A stretch of DNA of 45,681 nt from a virus: positions 1-45,681 of IMG/VR virus record IMGVR_UViG_3300049893_001145; one strand, 5' to 3'. The translations under genes were made by a program, and so were the position numbers. Of this stretch, positions 16,595-25,065 are shown piece by piece (within the stretch, counting starts at the first letter, position 1; every line of letters begins with the position of its first letter). Below the pieces are notes generated by a model. The model saw nothing but the letters and a program-made list of their open reading frames with translations. It was not told the DNA's origin and searched no databases.

Positions 16595-16633
16595 CAAAAT
16601 AACAATAAGAATTGCATATCACCTCATTAAATT

Positions 16634-16660
16634 AGGTTGCCAGATGTCACCCGGCAACCT
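16634..16660 (+). other. Leader hairpin AGGTTGCC/GGCAACCT
   Basis: Perfect 8-base-pair stem with an 11-base loop, ending 12 bases before ATG 16673. The start lacks a ribosome site, so the hairpin may help position or block ribosomes, or be a protein-binding site. An upstream ATG at 16643 would begin inside the loop and is less likely. Confidence 0.6.
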
Positions 16661-16672
16661 TTCATACTCACT

Positions 16673-17056
16673 ATGGCACTAGTTATTGATTCGGAAACGG
16701 GAGATATTTCTCTCAAAGCAGGAGATTCGGGAACGATAGAATTCTACTTCTGGGAAGATGATGCACACACTCAAACTAAAGATATGACTGATTGTACTGC
16801 ACGTTTTACCGTTAAGAAAGTATTAGATAACGATGTTACTGATGCGAAAGCAGTTATAAAAATAGATGAGGTGTTATCATCTACAACGCCGGTTAACTTA
16901 GCAGCAATCTCTCTGGATAGTAATAATTCAGTTACTGGCACCGATGTTGTTCCGGGACAATATTATTACGATCTAAAAATACACCCTTCGTCTGGCGATA
17001 ATTACTATGCTTATTCTGGTAAATTCACAGTAACGCAAGCGGTGACTAAGAGATGA
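16673..17056 (+). CDS. Fibre-adaptor (BppU-like) protein, 127 aa
   Basis: Beta-rich protein with [20 protein letters not shown] at the N-terminus and [10 protein letters not shown] ... [17 protein letters not shown] at the end, the pattern of small immunoglobulin-like upper-baseplate proteins that hold fibres. The start chosen ([11 protein letters not shown]) avoids placing the leader hairpin in coding sequence. It overlaps the fibre gene by ATGA. Confidence 0.6.
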   Translation: MALVIDSETGDISLKAGDSGTIEFYFWEDDAHTQTKDMTDCTARFTVKKVLDNDVTDAKAVIKIDEVLSSTTPVNLAAISLDSNNSVTGTDVVPGQYYYDLKIHPSSGDNYYAYSGKFTVTQAVTKR

Positions 17057-19455
17057 CTGACGCATTCTATGTAACGGTAGCAAATGCCCAACCTATAAAT
17101 GTTAGTGTTGCAAAAGCTAATCCTGTCAATGTAACAGTTGCAGCGGGCGTAGCAGGACCTAGAGGCCATACTGGTTACACTGGTTATACTGGCTACACTG
17201 GTTATACAGGATATACGGGTGCTACAGGCTATACGGGTTATACTGGGCCAGCTTCTACTATTACTGGACCAACAGGTTATACTGGTTATACGGGTCAAAC
17301 AGGTTATACTGGCTACACTGGATTTATAGGTCCGCAAGGTATTCAAGGTATTCAAGGATCAACAGGTTACACAGGGTATACCGGATATACAGGTTACACT
17401 GGAAGTCAAGGCGCAACCGGTTATACGGGATTCACAGGTTACACAGGTCCTGTTTCAAATGTAACAGGTCCTACAGGTTACACAGGTTACACGGGCTATA
17501 CCGGTTATACAGGTTATACTGGTGCAGTAGGTGCTGGTGGTACTTTAGGTTACTATGGTGCTTTCCAAGATACTACTAATCAAGCTATTGCTAACGTAAC
17601 TCAATCATATCCTGTAGCTATAGGGATTACAGATGAAGCTTCTGGCGTTTCTATTGTTGATGGTAATAAGATTACCTTCGCTTTCGCTGGAACTTATAAC
17701 ATACAATACTCCATACAATTCAGTAATGCAGATACAGTATTGCAAGACGCAAATATCTGGATTCGTAAGAACAATAACGACGTTGCTGACACTAACAGTA
17801 TTTACAACATTCCTGAAAGTCACGGAGGCACGCACGGACACGCAATAGCTGCCGTAAATTATGTCCTTACTTTGGCAGCAAACGACTATATTCAACTGAT
17901 GTGGTCTGCTTCTTCTACAGATGTATCTATCGAAACTCATCCTGCTCAAACTAATCCAACAGTTCCAGTTACTCCGGGAGTAATTGTAACCGCTCAACAG
18001 ATTATGTATACACAATTAGGGCCGACAGGTTATACGGGCTACACAGGATATACAGGTTACACAGGCTATACTGGTGCGGCTAGCACAGTAACTGGTCCGA
18101 CAGGATATACTGGTTACACTGGTCCTATTGGACCGACGGGTTATACGGGATACACGGGTGCCGATAGTACGGTGACTGGTCCAACAGGTTATACTGGCTA
18201 TACTGGATATACCGGGCCTCAAGGTAATGTAGGTCCAACAGGTTTTACAGGATATACTGGATATACTGGTGCAACAGGATACACAGGTTACACTGGTGCT
18301 GCAAGCACCGTTACAGGTCCAACTGGATATACCGGTTATACTGGTTATACTGGACCTACAGGTTATACTGGTTATACAGGTTATACTGGTGCTAATGGTG
18401 GAAACGCTGGTAAAATATTTTATTTAACAAACGATGCGGCAGACGTTGCAACATATTACCAAGCATTAGTTTCTCCTTCGGCTGGAGCACAATCTACACT
18501 AGCTCAAGCAAACACAGGTACTGGGGATACATTACTCGCTGCTTTTGTTACTTATCCAACAGGCGGTATTGGTGTTGATGCATTACCGGCTGGTACGGCT
18601 TTCAGACATTTCCATTACACTATAGTTGGTTCTGGTGGTGGCGCTGACCCAACGTATGGTAGATTTAAGGTAGAACTTTACAAGCGAACTCAGGCTGGTG
18701 CAGAAACGCTTTTACGTTCTGGTTATTCTGACAATTTGACAGGAACAAGCATCACCGAAACTGAGTTCTCATACTCAGATTCAAATAGTTTTGCTTTAGA
18801 CCCTACGGATAGAATTGTCTTCAAGATTTACACTGCTCGTGTTAGTGGTAAGGCCACTGCTACGATGACGCTGTATATGGAAGGAACAGACAATTCGTCT
18901 TATATTCAAACGACAATCTCTGCTGGTGCAGCTGGTCCAACCGGTTATACAGGTTATACTGGTTATACAGGAACTACAGGTTATACAGGTTATACAGGTT
19001 ATACGGGCTATACTGGTGCTGCAAGTACAGTCACAGGACCCACGGGTTATACTGGTTACACGGGTCCGGCTAGCACAGTTACTGGTCCTACTGGTTACAC
19101 TGGATATACAGGTTATACTGGAGCAACAAGTACTGTTACTGGACCAACTGGATATACCGGGTATACGGGTTATACAGGACCACAAGGTAATATTGGACCT
19201 ACAGGATATACAGGTTATACTGGCTATACAGGTGCTGCTTCAACTGTAACTGGTCCAACTGGGTACACAGGCTATACAGGATATACTGGGGCACAAGGCG
19301 CTACTGGTTACACTGGATATACAGGGGCGGCTAGTACAGTTACTGGTCCGACTGGTTATACTGGGTATACAGGTTATACTGGAGCAACTGGATATACGGG
19401 TTATAGTGGTCCAGCTGGCGGTTCAAACTTTTTAGTAACACAAGTATTTAGTTAG
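17053..19455 (+). CDS. Collagen-like tail fibre, 800 aa
   Basis: After a ~35-residue attachment region come three collagen-like blocks (about residues 36-160, 327-452 and 628-785) made of Gly-Tyr-Thr and Gly-Pro-Thr triplets with a recurring [11 protein letters not shown] break. Between them lie two globular beta domains: ~161-325, with the [12 protein letters not shown] start and repeated strands of a C1q/TNF-like jelly roll, and ~453-627. It probably forms a trimeric fibre for host binding. Codons in the repeats vary silently, which lowers DNA-level identity. Confidence 0.82.
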   Translation: MTDAFYVTVANAQPINVSVAKANPVNVTVAAGVAGPRGHTGYTGYTGYTGYTGYTGATGYTGYTGPASTITGPTGYTGYTGQTGYTGYTGFIGPQGIQGIQGSTGYTGYTGYTGYTGSQGATGYTGFTGYTGPVSNVTGPTGYTGYTGYTGYTGYTGAVGAGGTLGYYGAFQDTTNQAIANVTQSYPVAIGITDEASGVSIVDGNKITFAFAGTYNIQYSIQFSNADTVLQDANIWIRKNNNDVADTNSIYNIPESHGGTHGHAIAAVNYVLTLAANDYIQLMWSASSTDVSIETHPAQTNPTVPVTPGVIVTAQQIMYTQLGPTGYTGYTGYTGYTGYTGAASTVTGPTGYTGYTGPIGPTGYTGYTGADSTVTGPTGYTGYTGYTGPQGNVGPTGFTGYTGYTGATGYTGYTGAASTVTGPTGYTGYTGYTGPTGYTGYTGYTGANGGNAGKIFYLTNDAADVATYYQALVSPSAGAQSTLAQANTGTGDTLLAAFVTYPTGGIGVDALPAGTAFRHFHYTIVGSGGGADPTYGRFKVELYKRTQAGAETLLRSGYSDNLTGTSITETEFSYSDSNSFALDPTDRIVFKIYTARVSGKATATMTLYMEGTDNSSYIQTTISAGAAGPTGYTGYTGYTGTTGYTGYTGYTGYTGAASTVTGPTGYTGYTGPASTVTGPTGYTGYTGYTGATSTVTGPTGYTGYTGYTGPQGNIGPTGYTGYTGYTGAASTVTGPTGYTGYTGYTGAQGATGYTGYTGAASTVTGPTGYTGYTGYTGATGYTGYSGPAGGSNFLVTQVFS

Positions 19456-19466
19456 AGGAGAATAAT

Positions 19467-19829
19467 ATGGTCACAGTTTTAAAACGAAAATTGTCAGGGT
19501 CTACAGACGGACTTATGATTAAAGTCGTAGCTACGGCTACTACAGGTACTACTATTCACACAGCAGTAGCTGGTACAACAGCAGGAACATTTGATGAGAT
19601 TTGGTTATACGTAACTAACAATCATACAGCAGCAGTAGATTTAACTATTGAATTTGGTGGTACAACATCTCCTGATTGTTTGATACAGCAAAACATTCCA
19701 GCTAAACAAGGATTATACTTCATAGTGCCGGGATTCATATTACAGAACGCAAAGGTAGTTACAGCTTTCGCAAGTGTAGCTAACGTAATCTGTATTGGTG
19801 GATGGGTTAATACAATAACGGATGCTTAA
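19467..19829 (+). CDS. Small virion/fibre-associated protein, 120 aa
   Basis: Beta-rich protein with the pattern ATTGTTIHTAVAGTTAGTFDE and a hydrophobic C-terminal half (GLYFIVPGFILQ). Such proteins accompany fibre genes in environmental phages. AGAGGAG is a strong ribosome site 7 bases before ATG. No catalytic motif. Confidence 0.65.
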   Translation: MVTVLKRKLSGSTDGLMIKVVATATTGTTIHTAVAGTTAGTFDEIWLYVTNNHTAAVDLTIEFGGTTSPDCLIQQNIPAKQGLYFIVPGFILQNAKVVTAFASVANVICIGGWVNTITDA

Positions 19830-19831
19830 TT

Positions 19832-20809
19832 ATGACTAGACCAACTATTCGTAGAACGACTGATTTATTCTTTGGTACTTGGATTAATACTGCGGTTTAT
19901 GGATATATTAGTGGTGGAACTACTGATGGTGGGGGCACCAAGGTAGCAACTACGGATAAATTAACTTATGCTACAGATGTAACAGCAGCACAAACGGCCT
20001 CAAATCTTCCGGAAACTAGGGCAAATTCTCTAGGTTTGAGTGATACTAATATTTATGGTTATTCTTTGGGGGGAGACACAGGGGCATATACTAACACAGG
20101 TATTAGATTTACATTATCAACAGCAGCTTATGCTGCCAACACTGCCTCTAACTTAACTGCTAACAAAACATTTATTTCTCCTACGGGTTTGTCCGACAAA
20201 CAAAATTCAGGTTATATTTTGGGGGGTTATACTGGAGCCTACGTTGCAACTGGTGATAAAATGACTTTTTCAACCAGCACAACAGCGGCCAGCACGGTTA
20301 GTAATTTATCTACAATAGGTGGTTTTGTTCATAATATTTATGGTGGAACTACTTATGGATATTCTGTTGGAGGTTATAGAACAGGTGCCGTTAGTGCTGT
20401 AGCAGATAGAATCACTTTTACTACTTCGGCAACTGCTGCAAACACTGCTTCAAATTTATCTATAGCTAAATATGCAGGGGGCGTTGTTAGTGACCAAAGT
20501 ACTTATGGTTATATCTGCGGAGGATATACTGCAACATCTTCTGGATTTTATGCAGCTACAGACAGAATGACTTTTAGTACTGGAGCCTGTGCTGCCAATA
20601 CTGTTAGTAATATATCTGTAGCTCGGGGTCAACTAGCAACAGTATCTGGAACAACCGCTGGATATATTATGGGTGGCTTAACTAATAATGCACGTTCCGC
20701 TATTACTGATAAATTAGTATTTAGTACTGGAGTAACAGCAGCACAAACTAGCGCAAACTGTTCTTCTGTAAAAATAGATATGTGTGGATTTTCAGACAGG
20801 TGTGCATAA
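19832..20809 (+). CDS. Six-repeat propeller-like protein A, 325 aa
   Basis: Six repeats of ~48-52 residues, each with an aromatic-Gly-Tyr then GG motif (YGYSLGG, SGYILGG, YGYSVGG, YGYICGG, AGYIMGG), a D-K/R-hydrophobic-T-F-S/T-T strand and an A-A-N/Q-T-x-S-N segment. This looks like a kelch-type six-bladed beta propeller. No signal peptide. A receptor-binding or fibre-tip role is likely from position. Confidence 0.75.
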   Translation: MTRPTIRRTTDLFFGTWINTAVYGYISGGTTDGGGTKVATTDKLTYATDVTAAQTASNLPETRANSLGLSDTNIYGYSLGGDTGAYTNTGIRFTLSTAAYAANTASNLTANKTFISPTGLSDKQNSGYILGGYTGAYVATGDKMTFSTSTTAASTVSNLSTIGGFVHNIYGGTTYGYSVGGYRTGAVSAVADRITFTTSATAANTASNLSIAKYAGGVVSDQSTYGYICGGYTATSSGFYAATDRMTFSTGACAANTVSNISVARGQLATVSGTTAGYIMGGLTNNARSAITDKLVFSTGVTAAQTSANCSSVKIDMCGFSDRCA

Positions 20810-20810
20810 T

Positions 20811-21758
20811 ATGAGACAATTAAACTTAGGACAAATATCACCAGTAAGTGCTTGGACACAACAATCTACTTTTGGTTTCTATATTGGTGGTAATGGACCA
20901 GTAACTACAGCAGATAAGGTGACCTATTCTACTTCTACTGTTGCTGCTAATACTGCATCTAACTTAGCAGTATCTAGGTCATTTGCAGCTGGATTTAGTG
21001 ATTGTACTAATACTTACGCTTATATGTTAGGAGGAAATACCGGAACTGCTGTTAGTACTTCTTTGAGATTTACTTTCTCAACCCAAGCTAGTGCTGCGAA
21101 TACTGCTTCAGATATTACTACTGCTACATATTTCTTTTGTAATGCAGGATTATCTGATAAAGTTACGTATGGTTATTCCGGAGGAGGTTATACTGGAGCA
21201 TACGTAGCTACAGCATATCGTTTAACTTTCTCATCAGGTGCAACTGCGGCAAGTACTGTATCGAACTTATCTACTATATCCGGTTTCTCAGCAGCAATAT
21301 ATGGTGGTTCTATTTTCGGATATTGGGGTGGTGGTTTTTCTTCAGCTGCAAGAGCAGCAACAGATAGGATAACTTTCTCTACTTCTGTTACCGCTGCTAA
21401 TACTGTTTCTAATTTATCTCAAGCTAGATATGACTTATCAGCAGTTAGTGACCAGTCAGTAGCAGGTTACTGGTGTGGTGGAACTACTGGTGCTGGTGTT
21501 GCAACAGGAGACAAAATAACTTTTAGTACTGGTGCAACAGCTGCAAATACTGTTTCTAATTTATCAACAGCACGTTCTGAAAGTTTCTGTTCATCGGATG
21601 GTACTACTTATGGTTATCAATGCGGCGGTATAACTTCAGCAGATGTTGCCACAGGTGACAGATTAACATTTAGTACAGGAGTTAATGCCGCACAGACTAC
21701 AGCAAACTTATCAGGAACAAGACGTGGTGGTTCTAGTTTCTCAGACAGGAGTGCTTAA
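20811..21758 (+). CDS. Six-repeat propeller-like protein B, 315 aa
   Basis: Paralogue of the preceding gene with the same six repeats (FGFYIGG, YAYMLGG, YGYSGGG, FGYWGGG, AGYWCGG, YGYQCGG) and the same ending (G-x-x-FSDR-x-A). ATG 20811 follows the previous stop by one base. The N-terminal ~18 residues (MRQLNLGQISPVSAW) differ from copy A and may be an attachment peptide. The pair may form alternative or joint receptor-binding tips. Confidence 0.75.
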   Translation: MRQLNLGQISPVSAWTQQSTFGFYIGGNGPVTTADKVTYSTSTVAANTASNLAVSRSFAAGFSDCTNTYAYMLGGNTGTAVSTSLRFTFSTQASAANTASDITTATYFFCNAGLSDKVTYGYSGGGYTGAYVATAYRLTFSSGATAASTVSNLSTISGFSAAIYGGSIFGYWGGGFSSAARAATDRITFSTSVTAANTVSNLSQARYDLSAVSDQSVAGYWCGGTTGAGVATGDKITFSTGATAANTVSNLSTARSESFCSSDGTTYGYQCGGITSADVATGDRLTFSTGVNAAQTTANLSGTRRGGSSFSDRSA

Positions 21759-21759
21759 A

Positions 21760-21936
21760 ATGGAAATAGGAAAACAATATACTAACGAAGTACTGGGAAT
21801 ATCTGGAGAGTGTGTAGTTTTTAATATTAATCCTGAAGATACAACTAAAGCAACGGTCTGGATAAGTATAGATGGAAATTTAATTCAACTTAATAATATT
21901 GAGTTCATAGAATCAGACTGGGTTGAAGTCAACTAA
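21760..21936 (+). CDS. Hypothetical protein, 58 aa
   Basis: Short beta-rich acidic protein (MEIGKQYTNEVLG start) and the last gene of the rightward arm. ATG 21760 follows the propeller stop by one base; a longer frame from 21685 overlaps that gene and is rejected. The end overlaps the converging - strand gene by four bases. Confidence 0.6.
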   Translation: MEIGKQYTNEVLGISGECVVFNINPEDTTKATVWISIDGNLIQLNNIEFIESDWVEVN

Positions 21937-22232
21937 AGAAACTTAACTTTTTTCATACTAACAAACACTCCCCTAGTTTCTAAATACGGGTGTGCATTAC
22001 AAAATCTCATATACTGTTGGTGAGCATAATCCCATTTATGTTGACTAGTCTTGATCTCATAGAAGTGCCATTTTCCGTGAGGACTCTTAGCTAACACATC
22101 AACTTCCCCAGTATATTCGTGTTTGTGTATCTTAACACGATATTCCATATTTTGATAGATGTGCGAATAACCGTTTGACTTGAGTTTTTCTACAAGCCAA
22201 TATTGTAACTTACAATGGTCGTCAAGCGTCAT
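21933..22232 (-). CDS. PD-(D/E)XK nuclease-like protein, 99 aa
   Basis: GEVDVLAKSPHGKWHFYEIKT holds the motif D45-x13-E59-x-K61, with Glu30 as a possible first acidic residue. This is the core of the PD-(D/E)XK fold found in Holliday junction resolvases and RecB-like nucleases. At 99 residues it is near the minimum. Last gene of a leftward late operon, so a role in resolving DNA before or during packaging is plausible. Confidence 0.7.
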   Translation of the reverse strand: MTLDDHCKLQYWLVEKLKSNGYSHIYQNMEYRVKIHKHEYTGEVDVLAKSPHGKWHFYEIKTSQHKWDYAHQQYMRFCNAHPYLETRGVFVSMKKVKFL

Positions 22233-22371
22233 ATTGAGGAACCCCTACTGGACCAAAATGTCCGTGATATTTTCCACAATTTTTACAATAAATTCCAGGT
22301 AGTCTTTTTTCATCATAGTGTTTATTTTTAATCAAAAACATTACGTCTTTACATTTTTTACATACACTCAT
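22222..22371 (-). CDS. Zinc-ribbon protein, 49 aa
   Basis: MSVCKKCKDV at the start and IYCKNCGKYHGHFG later give two CxxC pairs. ATG at 22371 overlaps the stop of the preceding gene, and the end overlaps the next start by 11 bases. One of at least eight tiny zinc ribbons in this genome. Confidence 0.65.
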   Translation of the reverse strand: MSVCKKCKDVMFLIKNKHYDEKRLPGIYCKNCGKYHGHFGPVGVPQYDA

Positions 22372-22562
22372 TTTTTCCTCTTAATATATTTGTCATAAAT
22401 TAATAGAGTTAAAATAGAAGTCATTAACAAAGCTCCGTAAGTAGACGGTTCAGGAGTAACTGGATGATTGCCTCCTTTACCCCAACCTTGTGATGAATAA
22501 GGTTGGAACGGATCTTTGGCTTGTGCTATAGTGTGATAACTCACTAAGTCATTAATACTCAT
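22368..22562 (-). CDS. Small membrane protein with PEP-CTERM-like tail, 64 aa
   Basis: The C-terminus has the three parts of a PEP-CTERM sorting signal in order: VTPEPSTYG, a hydrophobic span (ALLMTSILTLLIYD), and the basic end KYIKRKK. The N-terminal 35 residues are polar with no signal peptide, ending in a Gly-rich stretch (GWGKGGNHPV). Real PEP-CTERM proteins are exported and cut by exosortase; here the missing leader suggests a mimic or an inner-membrane protein. It overlaps the phosphoesterase gene by ATGA, in a leftward late operon with holin-like genes. Confidence 0.72.
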   Translation of the reverse strand: MSINDLVSYHTIAQAKDPFQPYSSQGWGKGGNHPVTPEPSTYGALLMTSILTLLIYDKYIKRKK

Positions 22563-23377
22563 TCGAATCCCGGTATGAATTCGTGCACTAGTTTAGTAAC
22601 ACCGCTTTTATCGAAGTACACGTCAACTATACCGTATCCGATGTGTGCTTGAATACCTTTTCCTCGCATCCACCCGGTTTGTCCGCAAAGTGTTCCGGAC
22701 TCGAACCCGTGAACATTTCGTCTGAACTCATACAGTGCTTTGTGATAATGACCTTCGTGGAATATGTGCGGCTTCTCACCAGGAGTAAAGCTCTCAATTC
22801 TCTTTTGCAACTTGTAAGAATCCGCGTATGCGGTACCATCCCCTGCGTGGAATAGCTTTATTTTGAGTTTATTTCCTATTAATAGGTCGCCTTCCCATTC
22901 ACCCAAGTGATTATAATTCTTCACTAAACCGGCTAAAGTGCGCCCTACGTAAGCACCAGCATCACCCTTTTGGACGTACCAATGGTCGTGGTTGCCATCT
23001 ATACCGTAAATTGGGGCTTTAATTAAACGATAAAGTTCAGCAGCCCTATTTACCTGGGCTTGAAAACCTATTAAATTTAGCTCGTAAACGTGCCCTGGAC
23101 GGCCTGACATACCTTCTACGTGGTCACCTGGATGAATAACGAAGTCTACCTTTTCCCTATTGAATCTATCAACTGCATCTACGAACAAATCGTCCTTGAA
23201 CTTCTTTTGGCCTATGTGTGTATCGGAAACATAACCGTACTTAACGTGGTCTGAAACTGGTCTTATTAACGCCCTATTGGTTGGTTTACCTGGTGCTGAA
23301 TGAATTAATGCTATAGCTTCTTTCTCTGTAATTCCGCTTTGTGTTAATACTTGTTCAAGTTTACGAAGTTTGTCCAT
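22559..23377 (-). CDS. Calcineurin-like metallophosphoesterase, 272 aa
   Basis: All metal-binding motifs are present in order: SDTHIGQ (about residue 52), PGDHVEG (83), GNHDHW (127), FHAGDG (175) and HEGHYHKA (208). It can hydrolyse a phosphodiester or phosphomonoester; the substrate cannot be read from sequence. The first ~35 residues form a small helical domain (LRKLEQVLTQSGITEKEAIA) that looks like a helix-turn-helix. Overlaps both neighbours. Confidence 0.85.
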   Translation of the reverse strand: MDKLRKLEQVLTQSGITEKEAIALIHSAPGKPTNRALIRPVSDHVKYGYVSDTHIGQKKFKDDLFVDAVDRFNREKVDFVIHPGDHVEGMSGRPGHVYELNLIGFQAQVNRAAELYRLIKAPIYGIDGNHDHWYVQKGDAGAYVGRTLAGLVKNYNHLGEWEGDLLIGNKLKIKLFHAGDGTAYADSYKLQKRIESFTPGEKPHIFHEGHYHKALYEFRRNVHGFESGTLCGQTGWMRGKGIQAHIGYGIVDVYFDKSGVTKLVHEFIPGFE

Positions 23378-23699
23378 TTTTTGCTTTCTCCACGTTATTC
23401 CAATATTTAATCCAGTTCTGTTTCTCTTGTTCTAAACAAGCACCAATGCACTTGTAAGAAGGCATATTGATTGTTTGGTATGCCATAGAAGTATGTTTTT
23501 CATAATTACGTTGCATATACTTAACCATTCCTGCTAACTTCCAAGTTATGACTGCTTCGTAAGCCATTTGAGTTTTTCTTATGTGACAATAATCTAGGAA
23601 CTCATCAGCAAACTCCCAAAAGAAATTGAGGACATCTTGCTTGACATATCTTCCTTTAACTCTATCCATTTCCTTGAATAAGTCGTCAATAGTAGTCAA
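23361..23699 (-). CDS. Hypothetical protein, 112 aa
   Basis: Helical, charged protein rich in Tyr and Lys (FFWEFADEFLDYCHIRKTQ) with no membrane segment. It overlaps the phosphoesterase start by 17 bases and the upstream gene by 14 bases. Not recognised. Tight coupling suggests it works with the phosphoesterase or the next small gene. Confidence 0.6.
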   Translation of the reverse strand: MTTIDDLFKEMDRVKGRYVKQDVLNFFWEFADEFLDYCHIRKTQMAYEAVITWKLAGMVKYMQRNYEKHTSMAYQTINMPSYKCIGACLEQEKQNWIKYWNNVEKAKNGQTS

Positions 23700-23943
23700 C
23701 TATACAGTCATCCTCCGAGAAATACTTGTTACGTCTCGTTCTTTGAAATGCTTCAGCTATACCGCCGTTTATTGCTGCTTCAACATAATCTGAGAATTTT
23801 ACATTACATACTCTATGGTTATCAAGCATGAACATATCGTATCTTTCCTTCAAGTAGGTGCGTTGTTCTCTAACATACATTTGGAGATTAACGTCTCGCA
23901 TGAAAGGAAATTGTAATTGCTTAACAGTTTTTTCTAATTCCAT
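23686..23943 (-). CDS. Hypothetical protein, 85 aa
   Basis: Helical protein with several Arg and Tyr residues (YVREQRTYLKERYDMF). Overlaps the next gene by 14 bases. A gap of 26 A-rich bases separates it from the virion-like gene upstream. Not recognised. Confidence 0.55.
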   Translation of the reverse strand: MELEKTVKQLQFPFMRDVNLQMYVREQRTYLKERYDMFMLDNHRVCNVKFSDYVEAAINGGIAEAFQRTRRNKYFSEDDCIVDYY

Positions 23944-23969
23944 GATTGTGAAAATGAAAAAAATAAAAA

Positions 23970-24476
23970 TTAAGCTAGTTCTACGTTTCCGTCAGAACTT
24001 ATAGGACTCCAACTTAAATAAAAAGTTACTACTCCGCCAGTTAATGTGTCTGTTGCAATAGTATAAATTATATTTTGTTTAACTATTTTTTTAGTTAATA
24101 CTGAGTCTAATTCTACGCTAGCGTCAGGTGTCGCATCGTGCCATATTTCATTAGCATCAATGTCTGTTCCTGTTGTTTGCGCGATCAATCCTGCTGTAGA
24201 TAAAGCCGTGCCTACTTCTATAGTTCCAGAACCGCTTACGTTAGTTGTGCATACCGCAAACAATGTTACGTCGACAACACCAGTTACTGTGAATAAAGCG
24301 TGTGCTCCGACTGAACCTGTCGTAAGTGCTGAAAAAGTAATTGCTGCCGATTCTAATTTACGAGGTAGCGTTGTTGGTGCCGCAGCTGATGCTACTTGTA
24401 CTGCAACTGAATTTGTTCCTACAGATACGAACTTTTGGTTTTCGTTCTGTGTTCTCGAATATTGGTCAAATGCCAT
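23970..24476 (-). CDS. Virion-like beta-rich protein, 168 aa
   Basis: Ala/Thr/Val-rich and beta-rich, like phage head decoration or tail proteins (TTLPRKLESAAITFSALTTG; a strand-rich C-terminus with VVTFYLSWSPIS). It is odd to find such a protein on the - strand, away from the structural arm, but it shares the late promoter box of this operon (25066-25079). A structural role is inferred from composition only. Confidence 0.55.
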   Translation of the reverse strand: MAFDQYSRTQNENQKFVSVGTNSVAVQVASAAAPTTLPRKLESAAITFSALTTGSVGAHALFTVTGVVDVTLFAVCTTNVSGSGTIEVGTALSTAGLIAQTTGTDIDANEIWHDATPDASVELDSVLTKKIVKQNIIYTIATDTLTGGVVTFYLSWSPISSDGNVELA

Positions 24477-24535
24477 TTTTTATCCGCCTTTAATTTTCTT
24501 TTGTTTAAACGACGCAAGTAGGCTTCTGCCTGCCG

Positions 24536-24742
24536 TTAATTCTTTTCTTGTATATACTTGATGGCTGCGTTAATACCTACTGCCAGCATGGCTGTTAACC
24601 ATACTTTCCAGTCGAATACTGAGCCGCTAGTCAAAAAGAATGATAGTTGTGATAATGCAGCACCGCCAAATGCTATTGCTGCTCCTTTCAATATTTTCTT
24701 ATAATCGTCTTGATTCAATGAGAATTTCTTGCTATCTGCCAT
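24536..24742 (-). CDS. Holin-like membrane protein, 68 aa
   Basis: Short N-terminal polar region with a Lys-rich stretch, two hydrophobic segments (about residues 18-41 and 46-63, separated by a short turn with SGSVFDW) and a charged end (YIQEKN). Size, topology and pairing with a membrane-anchored coiled-coil gene fit class II holins. Overlaps the upstream gene by 11 bases. Confidence 0.6.
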   Translation of the reverse strand: MADSKKFSLNQDDYKKILKGAAIAFGGAALSQLSFFLTSGSVFDWKVWLTAMLAVGINAAIKYIQEKN

Positions 24743-25043
24743 CAGTCAACACCTTCACGTCAGATTTAACTTCCGCTAAATCTTTTTGAATTTGACCTTG
24801 TTGAACTCTGATAACTTCCAACTTAGTGGATATTTCTGTTAATTTGTCTTGTAATGCTTTGTCTTGTGAAGCTAATTCTTTATGTTTTTCTTCAAGAGAA
24901 GTTATGTCTTTTTGAGCTAAATCTAAATCAGAACGGAGTGCGAATGCCCACCCTACTAAACCTAACATTAATGCAACGATGCACAACAACGTATAGAGTG
25001 TCTTCGGATTAAAATGAACGTCTTCATTGGTTTCGCTAGACAT
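24732..25043 (-). CDS. Membrane-anchored coiled-coil protein, 103 aa
   Basis: One membrane segment near residues 14-37 (TLYTLLCIVALMLGLVGWAF) is followed by a ~60-residue heptad-rich coiled coil with many Lys, Gln and Glu. This is the layout of spanin-like or holin-partner proteins. First gene of the leftward late operon: ATG 25043 is 26.5 bases from the centre of the promoter box and has no clear ribosome site, so it may be leaderless. Confidence 0.65.
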   Translation of the reverse strand: MSSETNEDVHFNPKTLYTLLCIVALMLGLVGWAFALRSDLDLAQKDITSLEEKHKELASQDKALQDKLTEISTKLEVIRVQQGQIQKDLAEVKSDVKVLTDGR

Positions 25044-25065
25044 AGTATCAATCTCTGTTTTGTTT

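Larger units (their letters stand above)
16203..16672. other. Gene-free stretch within the late arm
   Basis: About 470 bases between the transglutaminase-like gene and the next tail gene hold no convincing reading frame. They contain three promoter boxes (16274 +, 16541 -, 16581 +), two hairpins with a T-run (16294-16343), a cluster of perfect hairpins closed by a terminal stem (16344-16514) and a leader hairpin (16634-16660). In a genome where most genes overlap, this space must be kept for a reason. Confidence 0.8.

Noticed and set aside
16614-16626. ATCACCTC resembling the 3' end of 16S rRNA
   Set aside because: An eight-base match is expected by chance in 45 kb and no flanking rRNA similarity is present.
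17011-19249. Reverse-strand and alternate-frame open reading frames across the collagen-like gene (Ser/Thr/Ile/Cys-rich or Gln/Ile/Val-rich)
   Set aside because: They are shadows created by the repeat; composition is repetitive and there are no ribosome sites.
17160-19420. Long run of short DNA repeats that could be taken for a CRISPR or minisatellite array
   Set aside because: The repeats have a nine-base period, lie wholly within one open frame and encode Gly-x-Thr triplets. There are no unique spacers of constant length.
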